Part shown: positions 27,359 through 34,769 of the stretch, piece after piece
Layout: the number at the start of each line of letters is the position of its first letter
How positions within the stretch are numbered: position 1 is the stretch's first letter
Translations under genes and position numbers: made by a program
DNA from: Pedobacter sp. AK013
Lineage (GTDB): Bacteria > Bacteroidota > Bacteroidia > Sphingobacteriales > Sphingobacteriaceae
Reading direction: 5' to 3'
Assembly (NCBI RefSeq): GCF_014205835.1
Contig: NZ_JACHCQ010000002.1
Coordinates: 124,001-188,000 of the forward strand
DNA length: 64,000 nt
The notes under the pieces: model-generated
The model's database searches: none
The model's input: the letters and a program-made list of their open reading frames with translations, nothing else
Told to the model about the DNA's origin: nothing

Positions 27359-28114
27359 CTATTCTAAAAAATCAAATATGAATTTATTGTATTCATCCCG
27401 CATTGGCAACTCGAAATCAGTGTAAAGAACCCTTTTATCAGCAGATACATTTTCACCTGTTTTGGGATTAAATCCTTCTTTTTTTATACTTCTCCAATAA
27501 ATGCCTATTCCTCTTTTTTGCCAGGCAGGAAGGTTGTTGAAATTGATGCCATATTGAAAAAGTAATTCGTTTTTGGCTGCAGTACTCATTCCTTCAATTT
27601 TAGAAGAAGCTTGATTCCTGCTATGATTATCCTTTCTCAACTGCCAGTAGCAATGTGCATTTAAGGCATTTCTGTGTGCATCTTCGTTCCGCCATCTAAA
27701 ATAATCCTCAACTAGTCTTTTGTTTGGTAGTTCAGAAATACGGCAGTCAAATGCACCTACGTCTCCTAAAATGGAAGAAAATTTAGCACTTGCTTCACCA
27801 GCCAGTACGGAAATATATTTTCTTACTTTTCGTCCAAAAAGATTTTCATTAGGGTGAAATAGCAACGATATTTCATCACTTTGTGTATAGCCGTAAATGA
27901 TATTAAAACCGCAATTCATCAGATGTTTTACAGTTTCAATCATCAGATTCCGAAATTTTTCATCGAAAGGTGTTTCAAACTGATGTATTTCTTTGGTAAG
28001 TCTGGTAAAACCCCGGCCATCAATTCTGGCAACCATGTACATCTCAGGTAAAATACAATAATCTTGAGCGGTTTCATAAACCCTCATCTTAGCATCTAAA
28101 TCATCAAATTTCAT
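27359..28114 (-). CDS. Thg1-like 3'-5' RNA polymerase (tRNA-His guanylyltransferase family)
   Basis: Template-directed 3'-5' nucleotide-adding enzyme of the Thg1/TLP family, 251 residues. The polymerase-like palm has the metal ligand D32 in ARIDGRGFTRLT and the second carboxylates in YTQSDEISLLF (D80-E81). FGRKVRKYISVLAGEASAKFS and the RNxxNAHCYW segment in the middle also fit the family. Bacterial tRNA-His genes normally encode the extra 5' G, so bacterial members are thought to repair 5'-truncated tRNAs. The start overlaps the stop of the upstream kinase gene by 11 bp, so the two are translated together. An RNA-repair role with the kinase is inference. Confidence 0.9.
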   Translation of the reverse strand: MKFDDLDAKMRVYETAQDYCILPEMYMVARIDGRGFTRLTKEIHQFETPFDEKFRNLMIETVKHLMNCGFNIIYGYTQSDEISLLFHPNENLFGRKVRKYISVLAGEASAKFSSILGDVGAFDCRISELPNKRLVEDYFRWRNEDAHRNALNAHCYWQLRKDNHSRNQASSKIEGMSTAAKNELLFQYGINFNNLPAWQKRGIGIYWRSIKKEGFNPKTGENVSADKRVLYTDFELPMRDEYNKFIFDFLE

Positions 28115-28550
28115 CTGACCATGGTTTTATAATGAATGAGTTATTCTCAGCCGCCACATAATATAGTTCGTCGAAACCCTCATGAATAGAAGGGAGGACC
28201 AACTTTTTAAAAGTTCCCCTTATACCAATTTCTGGGATTTTTTCTTTGCCCGAACGTTGATTATTACGGTCGACAGCATCATTTAATTTCGACTGAAAAT
28301 AATATCCGGTCACTTTGAATTTGTTTGCCTTGGCAATGATTATGTACTTTGCCCTTTCTTCTAAAGAAGGGTTCGTATTATCCACTACAAAAGGCTGAGC
28401 GGTGAGGATACAGGTTTCAATAAATCTGAATTCCTTATTTCTCGTATTTAATAAATCTAAGGAAATATGTACATGCGTTTTAAAAAACTTCTCTTTAAAA
28501 AAGGTAGTTTTTCCAGTTGCCTGAATGCCACAAAATATGATTGCTTCCAT
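28104..28550 (-). CDS. P-loop polynucleotide kinase (T4 Pnkp kinase-domain type)
   Basis: Single-domain kinase of 148 residues. The start is set at MEAIIFCGIQATGKTT because the frame upstream runs through a palindrome and into the tRNA-Ser gene. The Walker A loop is GIQATGKT (residues 8-15). HISLDLLNTRNKE provides the catalytic Asp region, PFVVDNTNPSLEERAKYI is typical of 5'-OH polynucleotide kinases, and AVDRNNQRSGKEKIP and LPSIHEGFDELYYV match the lid and C-terminal blocks. There is no phosphatase or ligase domain. It overlaps the Thg1-like gene by 11 bp. It would phosphorylate 5'-OH RNA ends; a small-molecule kinase role is the alternative. Confidence 0.82.
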   Translation of the reverse strand: MEAIIFCGIQATGKTTFFKEKFFKTHVHISLDLLNTRNKEFRFIETCILTAQPFVVDNTNPSLEERAKYIIIAKANKFKVTGYYFQSKLNDAVDRNNQRSGKEKIPEIGIRGTFKKLVLPSIHEGFDELYYVAAENNSFIIKPWSDEI

Positions 28551-28578
28551 CTTCCTAAAGATTCGGATTTTATAGATA

Positions 28579-28618
28579 CAAAAAAAGGAAGAATTAAGCT
28601 TAATTCTTCCTTTTTTTG
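28579..28618. terminator. 40-bp perfect palindrome, bidirectional terminator
   Basis: Perfect inverted repeat centred on AAGCTT, with 20 nt per arm including GGAAGAATTAAG and runs of A at one end and T at the other. Read from either strand it gives a strong stem followed by a T tract. It lies 3 bp after the tRNA-Ser 3' end and 28 bp before the kinase ATG on the same strand, so it either ends the tRNA transcript or forms a 5' leader structure of the kinase mRNA. Confidence 0.8.
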
Positions 28619-28621
28619 ATG

Positions 28622-28706
28622 CGGAAAGCGAGGGATTCGAACCCCCGGACCTGTTACAGTCAACAGTTTTCAAGACTGCCGCATTCGACCACTCTGCCAG
28701 CTTTCC
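28622..28706 (-). tRNA. tRNA-Ser (anticodon UGA)
   Basis: An 85-nt class II tRNA on the minus strand. The acceptor stem pairs GGAAAGC with GCTTTCC and is followed by discriminator G, as expected for serine tRNAs. The T-loop is GGTTCGAATCC, the anticodon loop is CTTGAAA between GCAGT and ACTGT arms, giving UGA for UCA codons, and a long variable arm is present. The 3' CCA is not encoded. Confidence 0.95.
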
Positions 28707-28801
28707 GGAGGCAAAAGTACGAACTCCGGTTAAATCTGCAAACTATGAATGCTTTTTTTTTATATAAACTTGATAATTACTTAACACAGAGGGAGAAAAA
28801 A

Positions 28802-29791
28802 TTATTTCTTTTGTATATTTTCTTCAATTGGTTCTGATTTTTTGAACAAATTAAAGGTAGGACGGATAATCTTTACACTTCTTTTGCTTACATCAACGCT
28901 CGCATTGAGTTCAAAACCGATCAATAAAATCAAAGAATTGAGGTAAAGCCAGATCATCACGACGATTAATGTTCCGATAGAACCATACACTTTATTATAG
29001 GAAGCAAAATGGTTAATGTAGAAAGAAAAACCCCAGATGGTAAGAAAGGCAAGTATGGTAGCCAACCATGAGCCCGCACTGAACAAGCGCCATTTTTTGG
29101 TATGCGATGGCCCGTAGCGATATAGAATTGAAATGGTAATGAAATATAAGATGGCCAGTAATGCCCAGCGCGTAAATTTGATGGTATAAATCAAAAAACT
29201 ATCTTTTAAGTGCAGTTCGTCGTTGATTTTGTTCAGCAGAACCTCGCCCAAAGCCATTGCACTGATGCATATGATGATCGAAAAGCAGATAATAACGGTT
29301 AGTACAAGTGCAATTAAACGCTGTTTTATCCAGCCCCTGGTTTCGATAATCAACGATGATTTATTAAAAGCCTTCATTAGGTTTTTAACCCCATTGGTAG
29401 CAAAAAACAGTGCTGATAAAAAACCGAAAGACAATAAACCCCTGTTTTGGTTTTTGATGATGTCTTTCAATGTGGTTTCAAAGGCATCAAAAGCATTGTG
29501 TGGCAGTACCAGTTGAATTAAATTTAAAAGCTGATCCTGGAAACCCTTAATCGGTATAAAAGGGATTAAAGTAAACAAGAAGATAATCCCCGGAAAAATG
29601 GCTAGCATGAAACTATATGCTAAAGATGATGACTTGTTTACCAAAGCATCTTTTCCAATTTCGCGAAAGAAAAATGTGGCAACTGTATATAAGGGGAGTG
29701 GGCTAAAACCAGGCAAAACGCATCCCTTCGTCCATTCTATAAATCTAGAGTAGAGTTTAAGATGTAATAATTGCCTATGTAACCATTCCAT
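28802..29791 (-). CDS. YihY/BrkB-family inner-membrane protein
   Basis: Integral membrane protein of 329 residues with six hydrophobic helices. The family block LVNKSSSLAYSFMLAIFPGIIFLF (about residues 54-77, a helix) and the C-terminal YGSIGTLIVVMIWLYLNSLILLIGFELNA identify the YihY/virulence factor BrkB family, once misnamed RNase BN. The function is not established; exporter or lipid-related roles have been proposed for relatives. It is the last of four tightly spaced minus-strand genes, 12 bp after the thioesterase gene. Confidence 0.9.
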   Translation of the reverse strand: MEWLHRQLLHLKLYSRFIEWTKGCVLPGFSPLPLYTVATFFFREIGKDALVNKSSSLAYSFMLAIFPGIIFLFTLIPFIPIKGFQDQLLNLIQLVLPHNAFDAFETTLKDIIKNQNRGLLSFGFLSALFFATNGVKNLMKAFNKSSLIIETRGWIKQRLIALVLTVIICFSIIICISAMALGEVLLNKINDELHLKDSFLIYTIKFTRWALLAILYFITISILYRYGPSHTKKWRLFSAGSWLATILAFLTIWGFSFYINHFASYNKVYGSIGTLIVVMIWLYLNSLILLIGFELNASVDVSKRSVKIIRPTFNLFKKSEPIEENIQKK

Positions 29792-29803
29792 TGTATTTGT
29801 TAA

Positions 29804-30208
29804 TTAAAAAAACACCGATAGTTTCTCCATAAAGTTTTCGGGTGGATTTGTTGGTTTATTTTTCTTCATGTCAACAAAAACCAGTGTGGTTGCCCCAATG
29901 TTTATGAGTTCTTCTTTTTCATTGTATAGCTCATACTCAAAGAAGATCCTGACGCCTGGTAATGTTTTGATGATCGTTTTTACGGTAATTTCCTGATCGT
30001 AAAGGGCAGGTTTAATGTATTTGCACTTTAATTCTAAAACAGGCATCATAATCCCGTCAGCTTCCATCGAGCTATAGCTCATACCCAAACTGCGCAACAT
30101 TTCTACCCGGCCAACTTCGTAATACTGCGCATAATTGCCATAATACATATAGCCCATTTGATCGGTTTCGCCATACCGAACCCTGATTTTTGTACTGTGG
30201 CTATACAT
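29804..30208 (-). CDS. Acyl-CoA thioesterase, YbgC/4HBT hot-dog fold
   Basis: Hot-dog thioesterase of 134 residues. The N-terminal segment TKIRVRYGETDQMGYMYYGNYAQYYEVGR carries the catalytic Asp and helix typical of 4-hydroxybenzoyl-CoA thioesterases and YbgC. It probably hydrolyses short-chain or aromatic acyl-CoA in the cytoplasm. Its first base overlaps the last base of mltG, so it is co-translated. In Bacteroidota this gene is often near cell-envelope genes without a proven link. Confidence 0.88.
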   Translation of the reverse strand: MYSHSTKIRVRYGETDQMGYMYYGNYAQYYEVGRVEMLRSLGMSYSSMEADGIMMPVLELKCKYIKPALYDQEITVKTIIKTLPGVRIFFEYELYNEKEELINIGATTLVFVDMKKNKPTNPPENFMEKLSVFF

Positions 30209-31263
30209 TATTTAAATATATTTCTTTTATTTAAAGCTTCGCGGTATTTCTTCGCATTGATTTCGTGTTCTGCTTTGGTTTCGGCGAAGTTATGATAGCC
30301 AGAAAAATCTTCTTTGGCACACATATAAATATAATTATTGTTATCGCGGTTGAGTACGGCATCAATGGCATTAATACTCGGCATCATAATCGGTCCGGGA
30401 GGCAAACCTGCATATTTATAAGTGTTATAAAGCGATTGTACCTGCAGTAATTTCCCTGTCACCCTTTTAACTGTAAAATCGTTGTTTGCAAAAATTACTG
30501 TTGGATCGGCCTGCAACAATATGCCTTTATTTAAGCGGTTTAAGTATAAGCCAGCTATAATGGGCATTTCTTTATCATAAAGTGCCTCTGCATCAACAAT
30601 AGAAGCCAAAGTGTATACTTGTGCTGGCGTAAGGTTTAAACTTGCTGCTTTTTGTTTACGATCTGCTGTCCAGAATTTATCGTACTCCTTGTGCATACGC
30701 TCAAAGAAATCAACAGGAGAAATATTCCAGTACATTTCGTAAGTATTCGGGATAAACATGGCATACACATTATCCTGGTTAAAACCATATTTGCTAATCA
30801 GCGCTGTAGAATCTAACACCTTGATAAAGCTTAACGAATCGGCTTCCAGATTACTGGCCAGATATGCGGCAAAATTTTCTTTCTTGCGGATGTTATGGAA
30901 TTTCAATTTAACCGGATCCTGGTTTCCAGCTTTGATCAGGTTAATCAGCGTACGGTTGGTCATTCCCTTTTTCAAACGGTAACGTCCCGGTTTTACACTT
31001 GTAGTTAAATTCATTTTTCCGGCAGCAGCAGTAAAAGAAGAGATGCTTTTTACCAGATCTTTCTTTTTAATTTCTGCAATCAAATCATCGTAGTTGCTTC
31101 CGGTTTTGATATATAAATATTTTTGATTTTCGGTAACGTTAGGGGCAAAGTAAAGCCTGTAAATATTTAACGCAAAGTAACCAGCAATTAAAATAACCAC
31201 AAGGGCAATAACTATTGCTGCTTTTTTGCCTGTACTCATGTTCTTTTTTTCTACTTCAGTCAT
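30208..31263 (-). CDS. mltG: Endolytic murein transglycosylase MltG
   Basis: YceG-family lytic transglycosylase of 351 residues that cuts nascent glycan strands at the inner membrane. One N-terminal helix (about residues 14-33) anchors it. A LysM-like region (YLYIKTGSNYDDLIAEI) precedes the catalytic domain, which has FIPNTYEMYWN, LASIVDAEA with the catalytic-loop Glu, AGLYLNRL, LQADPTVIF and YNTYKYAGLPPGPI. The start could also be at the Met at residue 9. It lies 18 bp after the PASTA gene and opposite ddl, a peptidoglycan neighbourhood. Confidence 0.93.
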   Translation of the reverse strand: MTEVEKKNMSTGKKAAIVIALVVILIAGYFALNIYRLYFAPNVTENQKYLYIKTGSNYDDLIAEIKKKDLVKSISSFTAAAGKMNLTTSVKPGRYRLKKGMTNRTLINLIKAGNQDPVKLKFHNIRKKENFAAYLASNLEADSLSFIKVLDSTALISKYGFNQDNVYAMFIPNTYEMYWNISPVDFFERMHKEYDKFWTADRKQKAASLNLTPAQVYTLASIVDAEALYDKEMPIIAGLYLNRLNKGILLQADPTVIFANNDFTVKRVTGKLLQVQSLYNTYKYAGLPPGPIMMPSINAIDAVLNRDNNNYIYMCAKEDFSGYHNFAETKAEHEINAKKYREALNKRNIFK

Positions 31264-31281
31264 CTGTAATATGATACTTGT

Positions 31282-32052
31282 TTATTGTTGTTTGTTAGAT
31301 AAGGTAATGTTAATCTTGGTGCCAATAGCCACTTTGGTTAACGAATCAACCAGCATTGGGTCTTGTTTGATAATAACAGCGGCAGCACTATCGGTAATAG
31401 GGCCGTCGTAAGTGATATTACCTAAACTCAGGTTTGAACCCCTTAGGCTAAATTTAGCTTCATCCATGGTTAAACCCATTAACTGCGGAATATCTACTTC
31501 TTCGTTTCCACGCCCATCGCCTAAAACCAGGTTAATTCTTGAGCCAACAGGTACAATCTGACCGGCAGCTATCGGCTGACCGCCAAAAGATGCTTCTAAA
31601 ACCACATCACGGCTTACATCAGGTTTATAGGTCGTATCTCCAAGTTTTAATCTCGAACTCTCTATAATAGCCTGCGCTTCTCTTAAGGTCTTAAACGCGA
31701 TATCAGGGAATTTTGTATTTGGTGTTTTACCTGCATTAATGGTTAAGTAAATGGTACGGTTATCTTTTACAAAGGTATTGGGATCAGGATCCTGGTCAAT
31801 TACAATTCCGGCAGGTTGATCCATTATAAAAACAGAATCTACTTCATATTTTAGTCCGGCATCCTCGAGTTTCTTTACTGCCTGCTCAAATGGTAAGCCT
31901 TTTACCATGGGTACATTTAGGCCTTGCCCGTGTTTGGTGTAATATCTTAAACTAAAAAAAGCGACCAGTAGAAGCACAACAACAGTTACTATTGCCGCTA
32001 AAATGTTGTTTCTAAACGATTTGGTTTTTAAATAATCTATAAATTTAGACAT
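31282..32052 (-). CDS. Membrane-anchored PASTA-domain protein
   Basis: Protein of 256 residues with a short cytoplasmic N-terminus, one transmembrane helix (about residues 16-37) and three extracytoplasmic PASTA domains (about residues 42-112, 113-182 and 187-254), each ending in a strand such as IYLTINAGK, INLVLGDG and INITLSNK. PASTA modules bind peptidoglycan stem peptides or muropeptides. There is no kinase or transpeptidase domain, so it is a stand-alone type, widespread in Bacteroidota. It begins the PASTA-mltG-thioesterase-brkB operon and is divergent from ddl. Confidence 0.88.
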   Translation of the reverse strand: MSKFIDYLKTKSFRNNILAAIVTVVVLLLVAFFSLRYYTKHGQGLNVPMVKGLPFEQAVKKLEDAGLKYEVDSVFIMDQPAGIVIDQDPDPNTFVKDNRTIYLTINAGKTPNTKFPDIAFKTLREAQAIIESSRLKLGDTTYKPDVSRDVVLEASFGGQPIAAGQIVPVGSRINLVLGDGRGNEEVDIPQLMGLTMDEAKFSLRGSNLSLGNITYDGPITDSAAAVIIKQDPMLVDSLTKVAIGTKINITLSNKQQ

Positions 32053-32200
32053 GAATCTTAATTTGGGTTATGCGTACAAGCTCAAATGTAACTATTTTAA
32101 TGGTTGATTAAATTATTGAATACTTTTCCTTGTTCAATAATTCAATAAAACCATTCGATAAATTCTCTCCTTCGATATTACTAAAGCACAAAGATATTTA

Positions 32201-32208
32201 TATTTTTG
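32201..32208 (+). promoter_or_regulatory. Candidate -7 box of ddl
   Basis: TATTTTTG fits TAnnTTTG. A start site a few bases further on, near 32214, would lie downstream of the ATG at 32206, supporting the ATG at 32254 as the real start of ddl. The -33 box is not convincing. Confidence 0.4.
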
Positions 32209-32253
32209 AGGATATATTTATATTCAATTTCTATTTATAAAAGGATTTTTAAC

Positions 32254-33240
32254 ATGAAGAAAACGATAGCATTGTTAACAGGCGGTACCACAGGCGAATG
32301 GGTTGTTTCAGTAAAAAGTGCGGCCACTATTGCCCAAAATATCGACCCGGATTTATACGATGTATATAAGATTATGCTGAACGAAAAAGGCTGGTTTTAT
32401 GAACCTGCTGATTCTGTTAAAATTGAAATTGATAAAAACGATTTTTCCTTAATGCTTGAAGGCAGAAAAATTAAGTTTGATGGCGTTTTTATTGCCATAC
32501 ATGGCTCGCCCGGTGAGGATGGAAAATTACAGGGTTATTTTGACATGTTAGGCATTCCATATACCGCCTGCGATGCATTAACTTCATCAATTACGATGAA
32601 TAAGGGCTATACTAAGGCTGTGGTTGAAGGTATTGATAACCTGTACACCGCAAAATCTGTTCAGATATTTAAAGGCGGAAACCATAGTTTAAACCAAATT
32701 AAACAAGATTTAAGATTACCTTATTTTGTTAAACCAAATAGTGGGGGCAGTAGCATTGGCATGAGTAAGGTAAAACATGCTGATGATCTGGAAGAAGCCA
32801 TTGAAAAGGCATTTAAGGAAGATACTCAGATTTTAATCGAAGAATTTGTAAGCGGTAGGGAGTTTTCGATCGGTGTTTTTGGCGCCGAAGGTAAAATTAT
32901 TGTTTTACCTGCAACAGAAGTAATTCCGCAAAATGAGTTTTTCGATTTTGAAGCGAAGTATACACCCGGGGCAACGGAAGAGATTACGCCCGGTAGAATG
33001 AATGCTGAAGAGGTGAGCCGTGTGCAACAAGTGGTAAAAGATGTATATAAGAAACTAAATTGCAGGGGAGTGGTACGCATTGATTACTTTCTTGAAGAAG
33101 GAACCGGTAAGTTTTATTTTATCGAAATCAATACCATTCCCGGACAAACGGCAACCAGTTTTATTCCACAACAGGTAGCAGCAATGGGTATTACATTGAA
33201 AGAGTTTTATACCCGCTTAATGAAAGAAACGCTGGGATAG
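32254..33240 (+). CDS. ddl: D-alanine--D-alanine ligase
   Basis: ATP-grasp ligase making D-Ala-D-Ala for peptidoglycan, 328 residues from the chosen ATG. The start at 32254 gives MKKTIALLTGG, the usual N-terminus, and a putative promoter box lies upstream of it; an in-frame ATG at 32206 would add 16 unlikely residues. Motifs are AIHGSPGEDGKLQGYFDMLGIPYT, KPNSGGSSIGMSKV (ATP-binding loop), EEFVSGREFSIGVFG and FIEINTIPGQTATSFIPQQ, where the Asn binds magnesium. It is divergent from the PASTA/mltG operon. Confidence 0.95.
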   Translation: MKKTIALLTGGTTGEWVVSVKSAATIAQNIDPDLYDVYKIMLNEKGWFYEPADSVKIEIDKNDFSLMLEGRKIKFDGVFIAIHGSPGEDGKLQGYFDMLGIPYTACDALTSSITMNKGYTKAVVEGIDNLYTAKSVQIFKGGNHSLNQIKQDLRLPYFVKPNSGGSSIGMSKVKHADDLEEAIEKAFKEDTQILIEEFVSGREFSIGVFGAEGKIIVLPATEVIPQNEFFDFEAKYTPGATEEITPGRMNAEEVSRVQQVVKDVYKKLNCRGVVRIDYFLEEGTGKFYFIEINTIPGQTATSFIPQQVAAMGITLKEFYTRLMKETLG

Positions 33241-33266
33241 CCAACATAAATTTTGTCGTTAGCACC

Positions 33267-33334
33267 ATTCCCAACTTGATTGGGAATCCGTAATACAATA
33301 GGCTTTAAGATTCCCGCCTGCGCAGGAATGACGA
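33267..33334. repeat. Dispersed double-hairpin repeat, family A, copy 1
   Basis: Two adjacent inverted repeats: ATTCCCAA/TTGGGAAT with a 5-base loop (33267-33287), then ATTCCCGC with an imperfect partner ending in AGGAAT (33310 onward), ending GACGA. A near-identical element is at 59721-59790. It separates ddl from the Crp/Fnr gene. Confidence 0.75.
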
Positions 33335-33367
33335 CAGTTTGAGCAGATTAAACTAGTATAAACAACA

Positions 33368-33949
33368 ATGAACATCCAAAAACTGATTGATAAAGGTTTA
33401 AAACTCAAAAGCTATCCAAAAGATTCGGTTATTTATGAACCAGGTATGCAGCCCAGGTATGTGTATTTTATCAAATCAGGCGAGATAAGAATGGTTACCG
33501 TGAGCGATGAAGGAAAGGAGTTTATTCAAGGCGTTTTTAAAACGGGACAGTATTTTGGCGAACCTGCTTTATTAATCAACAGGCCTTATTTAGCTTTTAC
33601 CATTGCCAATAAAGATTCGCAGATTATTGCTGTAAATAAAGAAGATTTCTTTGAACTGATAAAAAATGAGCCCGATTTTAGTATGGATCTGATCCGTACT
33701 TTAAGTAACCGCTTATTTTATAAATCGATGATGCTGGAAGAACTTGCAAGCGAAAAGGCTGATCATCGGTTGTTAACGATTATCAATTACCTCCTTAATG
33801 ATGTTGCCGTAGGTGAAAATTTAAAGGTAACGCGACAAGAATTAGCTGATATGACTGGTTTAAGGGTAGAAACAGTTATCCGTGGAACCAAAACACTAGC
33901 AGAAAAAGGCCTGATTAGAACTATTAAGGGGAAAATAATTAAGGTTTAG
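33368..33949 (+). CDS. Crp/Fnr-family transcription regulator
   Basis: Regulator of 193 residues with an N-terminal cyclic-nucleotide-binding-like beta roll (about residues 15-110; GEIRMVTVSDEGKEF and TGQYFGEPALL) and a C-terminal winged helix (about residues 135-193). The recognition helix reads LRVETVIRGTKTL, with the E-x-x-x-R arrangement that reads TGA half-sites in CRP and FNR. It has no cysteine ligands, so it is not an iron-sulfur FNR. A TGAT-N4-ATCA palindrome lies 42 bp after its stop, in front of the next gene, and may be its own target. The effector is unknown. Confidence 0.9.
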   Translation: MNIQKLIDKGLKLKSYPKDSVIYEPGMQPRYVYFIKSGEIRMVTVSDEGKEFIQGVFKTGQYFGEPALLINRPYLAFTIANKDSQIIAVNKEDFFELIKNEPDFSMDLIRTLSNRLFYKSMMLEELASEKADHRLLTIINYLLNDVAVGENLKVTRQELADMTGLRVETVIRGTKTLAEKGLIRTIKGKIIKV

Positions 33950-33990
33950 GATTATTAGAAAGTATTAGCGAATAAACTAGTTTTTTAACA

Positions 33991-34034
33991 TGATGTAGAT
34001 CATAAATTAGTTTTTAATTTTAAGTTTACCTTTG
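33991..34034 (+). promoter_or_regulatory. TGAT-N4-ATCA Crp/Fnr-type box and promoter of the DUF983 gene
   Basis: The dyad TGATGTAGATCA (33991-34002) matches a Crp/Fnr box, and TACCTTTG (34027-34034) matches the TAnnTTTG -7 consensus. The box centre is about 41-43 bp upstream of the expected start site, the usual class II activator position, and a good -33 box is missing, as expected for an activator-dependent promoter. Confidence 0.55.
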
Positions 34035-34054
34035 TGCTATTAAATTAGAAGATT

Positions 34055-34447
34055 ATGGCTGAGTTATCTAAATTCCAGGCTTTTGTACAGTGTAAATGTC
34101 CACGCTGCCGCAAAGGTGATATTTTTACAGGAAGTGCTTATTCTTTCAAACTGCAAAAAACAAATGTTAGCTGCCCACATTGCAACTTAAAATTTGAGCG
34201 TGAACCTGGTTTTTTCTATGTAGCGATGTTTGTGAGTTACGCCATGAATGTTGCAGAAATTATAACTATTGGAGTAGCATCTTATGTTTTGGGTTTACCT
34301 TTAATTTATGAAAACCTGTGGTACTATGTAACTTTAATCTTATCAGGGGTTTTATTATTGTCGCCAATTAATTACCGCTATTCTAGAGTTATTTTGCTCC
34401 ATTACCTTACTCCAGGATTGCATTATGTTCCAGGCAGCGGGGATTAG
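34055..34447 (+). CDS. DUF983 membrane protein
   Basis: Small inner-membrane protein of 130 residues. The N-terminal zinc-ribbon-like motifs CKCPRCRKGDIFTG and CPHCNLKFEREPGFFYVAMFVSYAMN define DUF983. Two hydrophobic helices follow (about residues 55-85 and 89-108). Its biochemical function is not known. It has its own promoter with a Crp/Fnr-type box and follows a Crp/Fnr gene, which suggests control by that regulator. Confidence 0.88.
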   Translation: MAELSKFQAFVQCKCPRCRKGDIFTGSAYSFKLQKTNVSCPHCNLKFEREPGFFYVAMFVSYAMNVAEIITIGVASYVLGLPLIYENLWYYVTLILSGVLLLSPINYRYSRVILLHYLTPGLHYVPGSGD

Positions 34448-34499
34448 TAAATTATAGATAAAATAGACGAATCATAAAACTAATTTCTCTTCAAGTTCT

Positions 34500-34577
34500 G
34501 TGTCATATTGAGCTTGTCGAAACACACTATGGGGTTATTTAACCCAATCCTTCGACAGGCTATCATGGACAGACTCA
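34500..34577. repeat. Dispersed palindromic repeat, GTCATATTGAGCTTGTCGA type
   Basis: Imperfect inverted repeat in the 34448-34769 gap: GTCATATTGAGCTTGTCGA at the left pairs in part with CCTTCGACAGGCT and the ACTCAATAT at the right, with an inner GGGTTA/TAACCC type pairing around 34534-34546. It resembles the CTGAACTTGTTTC repeats near 54.5 and 55.4 kb. No gene is evident. Confidence 0.55.
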
Positions 34578-34589
34578 ATATAAGAATCG

Positions 34590-34687
34590 GTATTGAGAGG
34601 AGGAAGGGCGAAGCAATCGTTACTTTTAGGAGCCCCCTCTTGTAAAGATTGCTTCGCCGGCCGAAAAAGCCTTCTCGCAATGACGAT
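34590..34687. repeat. Dispersed palindromic repeat, family B, copy 1
   Basis: About 100 bp forming a long imperfect hairpin: CGAAGCAATC on the left pairs with GATTGCTTCG on the right, and the element ends CTTCTCGCAATGACGATT. A second copy lies at 50366-50468. It is between the DUF983 gene and cutC, which converge here, so it may also act as a terminator. Confidence 0.75.
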
Positions 34688-34769
34688 TCTTCGAGGCCTA
34701 TCAATTCGTTAAAATCACCCGTCATTCATATCGGTTTTTATGCAATAAATGATGCCTCAGGATGATAAT

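Noticed and set aside
28551..28673. N-terminal extension of the kinase gene
   Set aside because: It would translate the terminator palindrome and the 3' part of tRNA-Ser; the P-loop protein starts at 28550.
28616..28837. Plus-strand ORF across the tRNA-Ser gene
   Set aside because: It is antisense to the tRNA and has no protein features.
32206..32253. Upstream start for ddl
   Set aside because: The extension is not typical for Ddl and overlaps the probable promoter.
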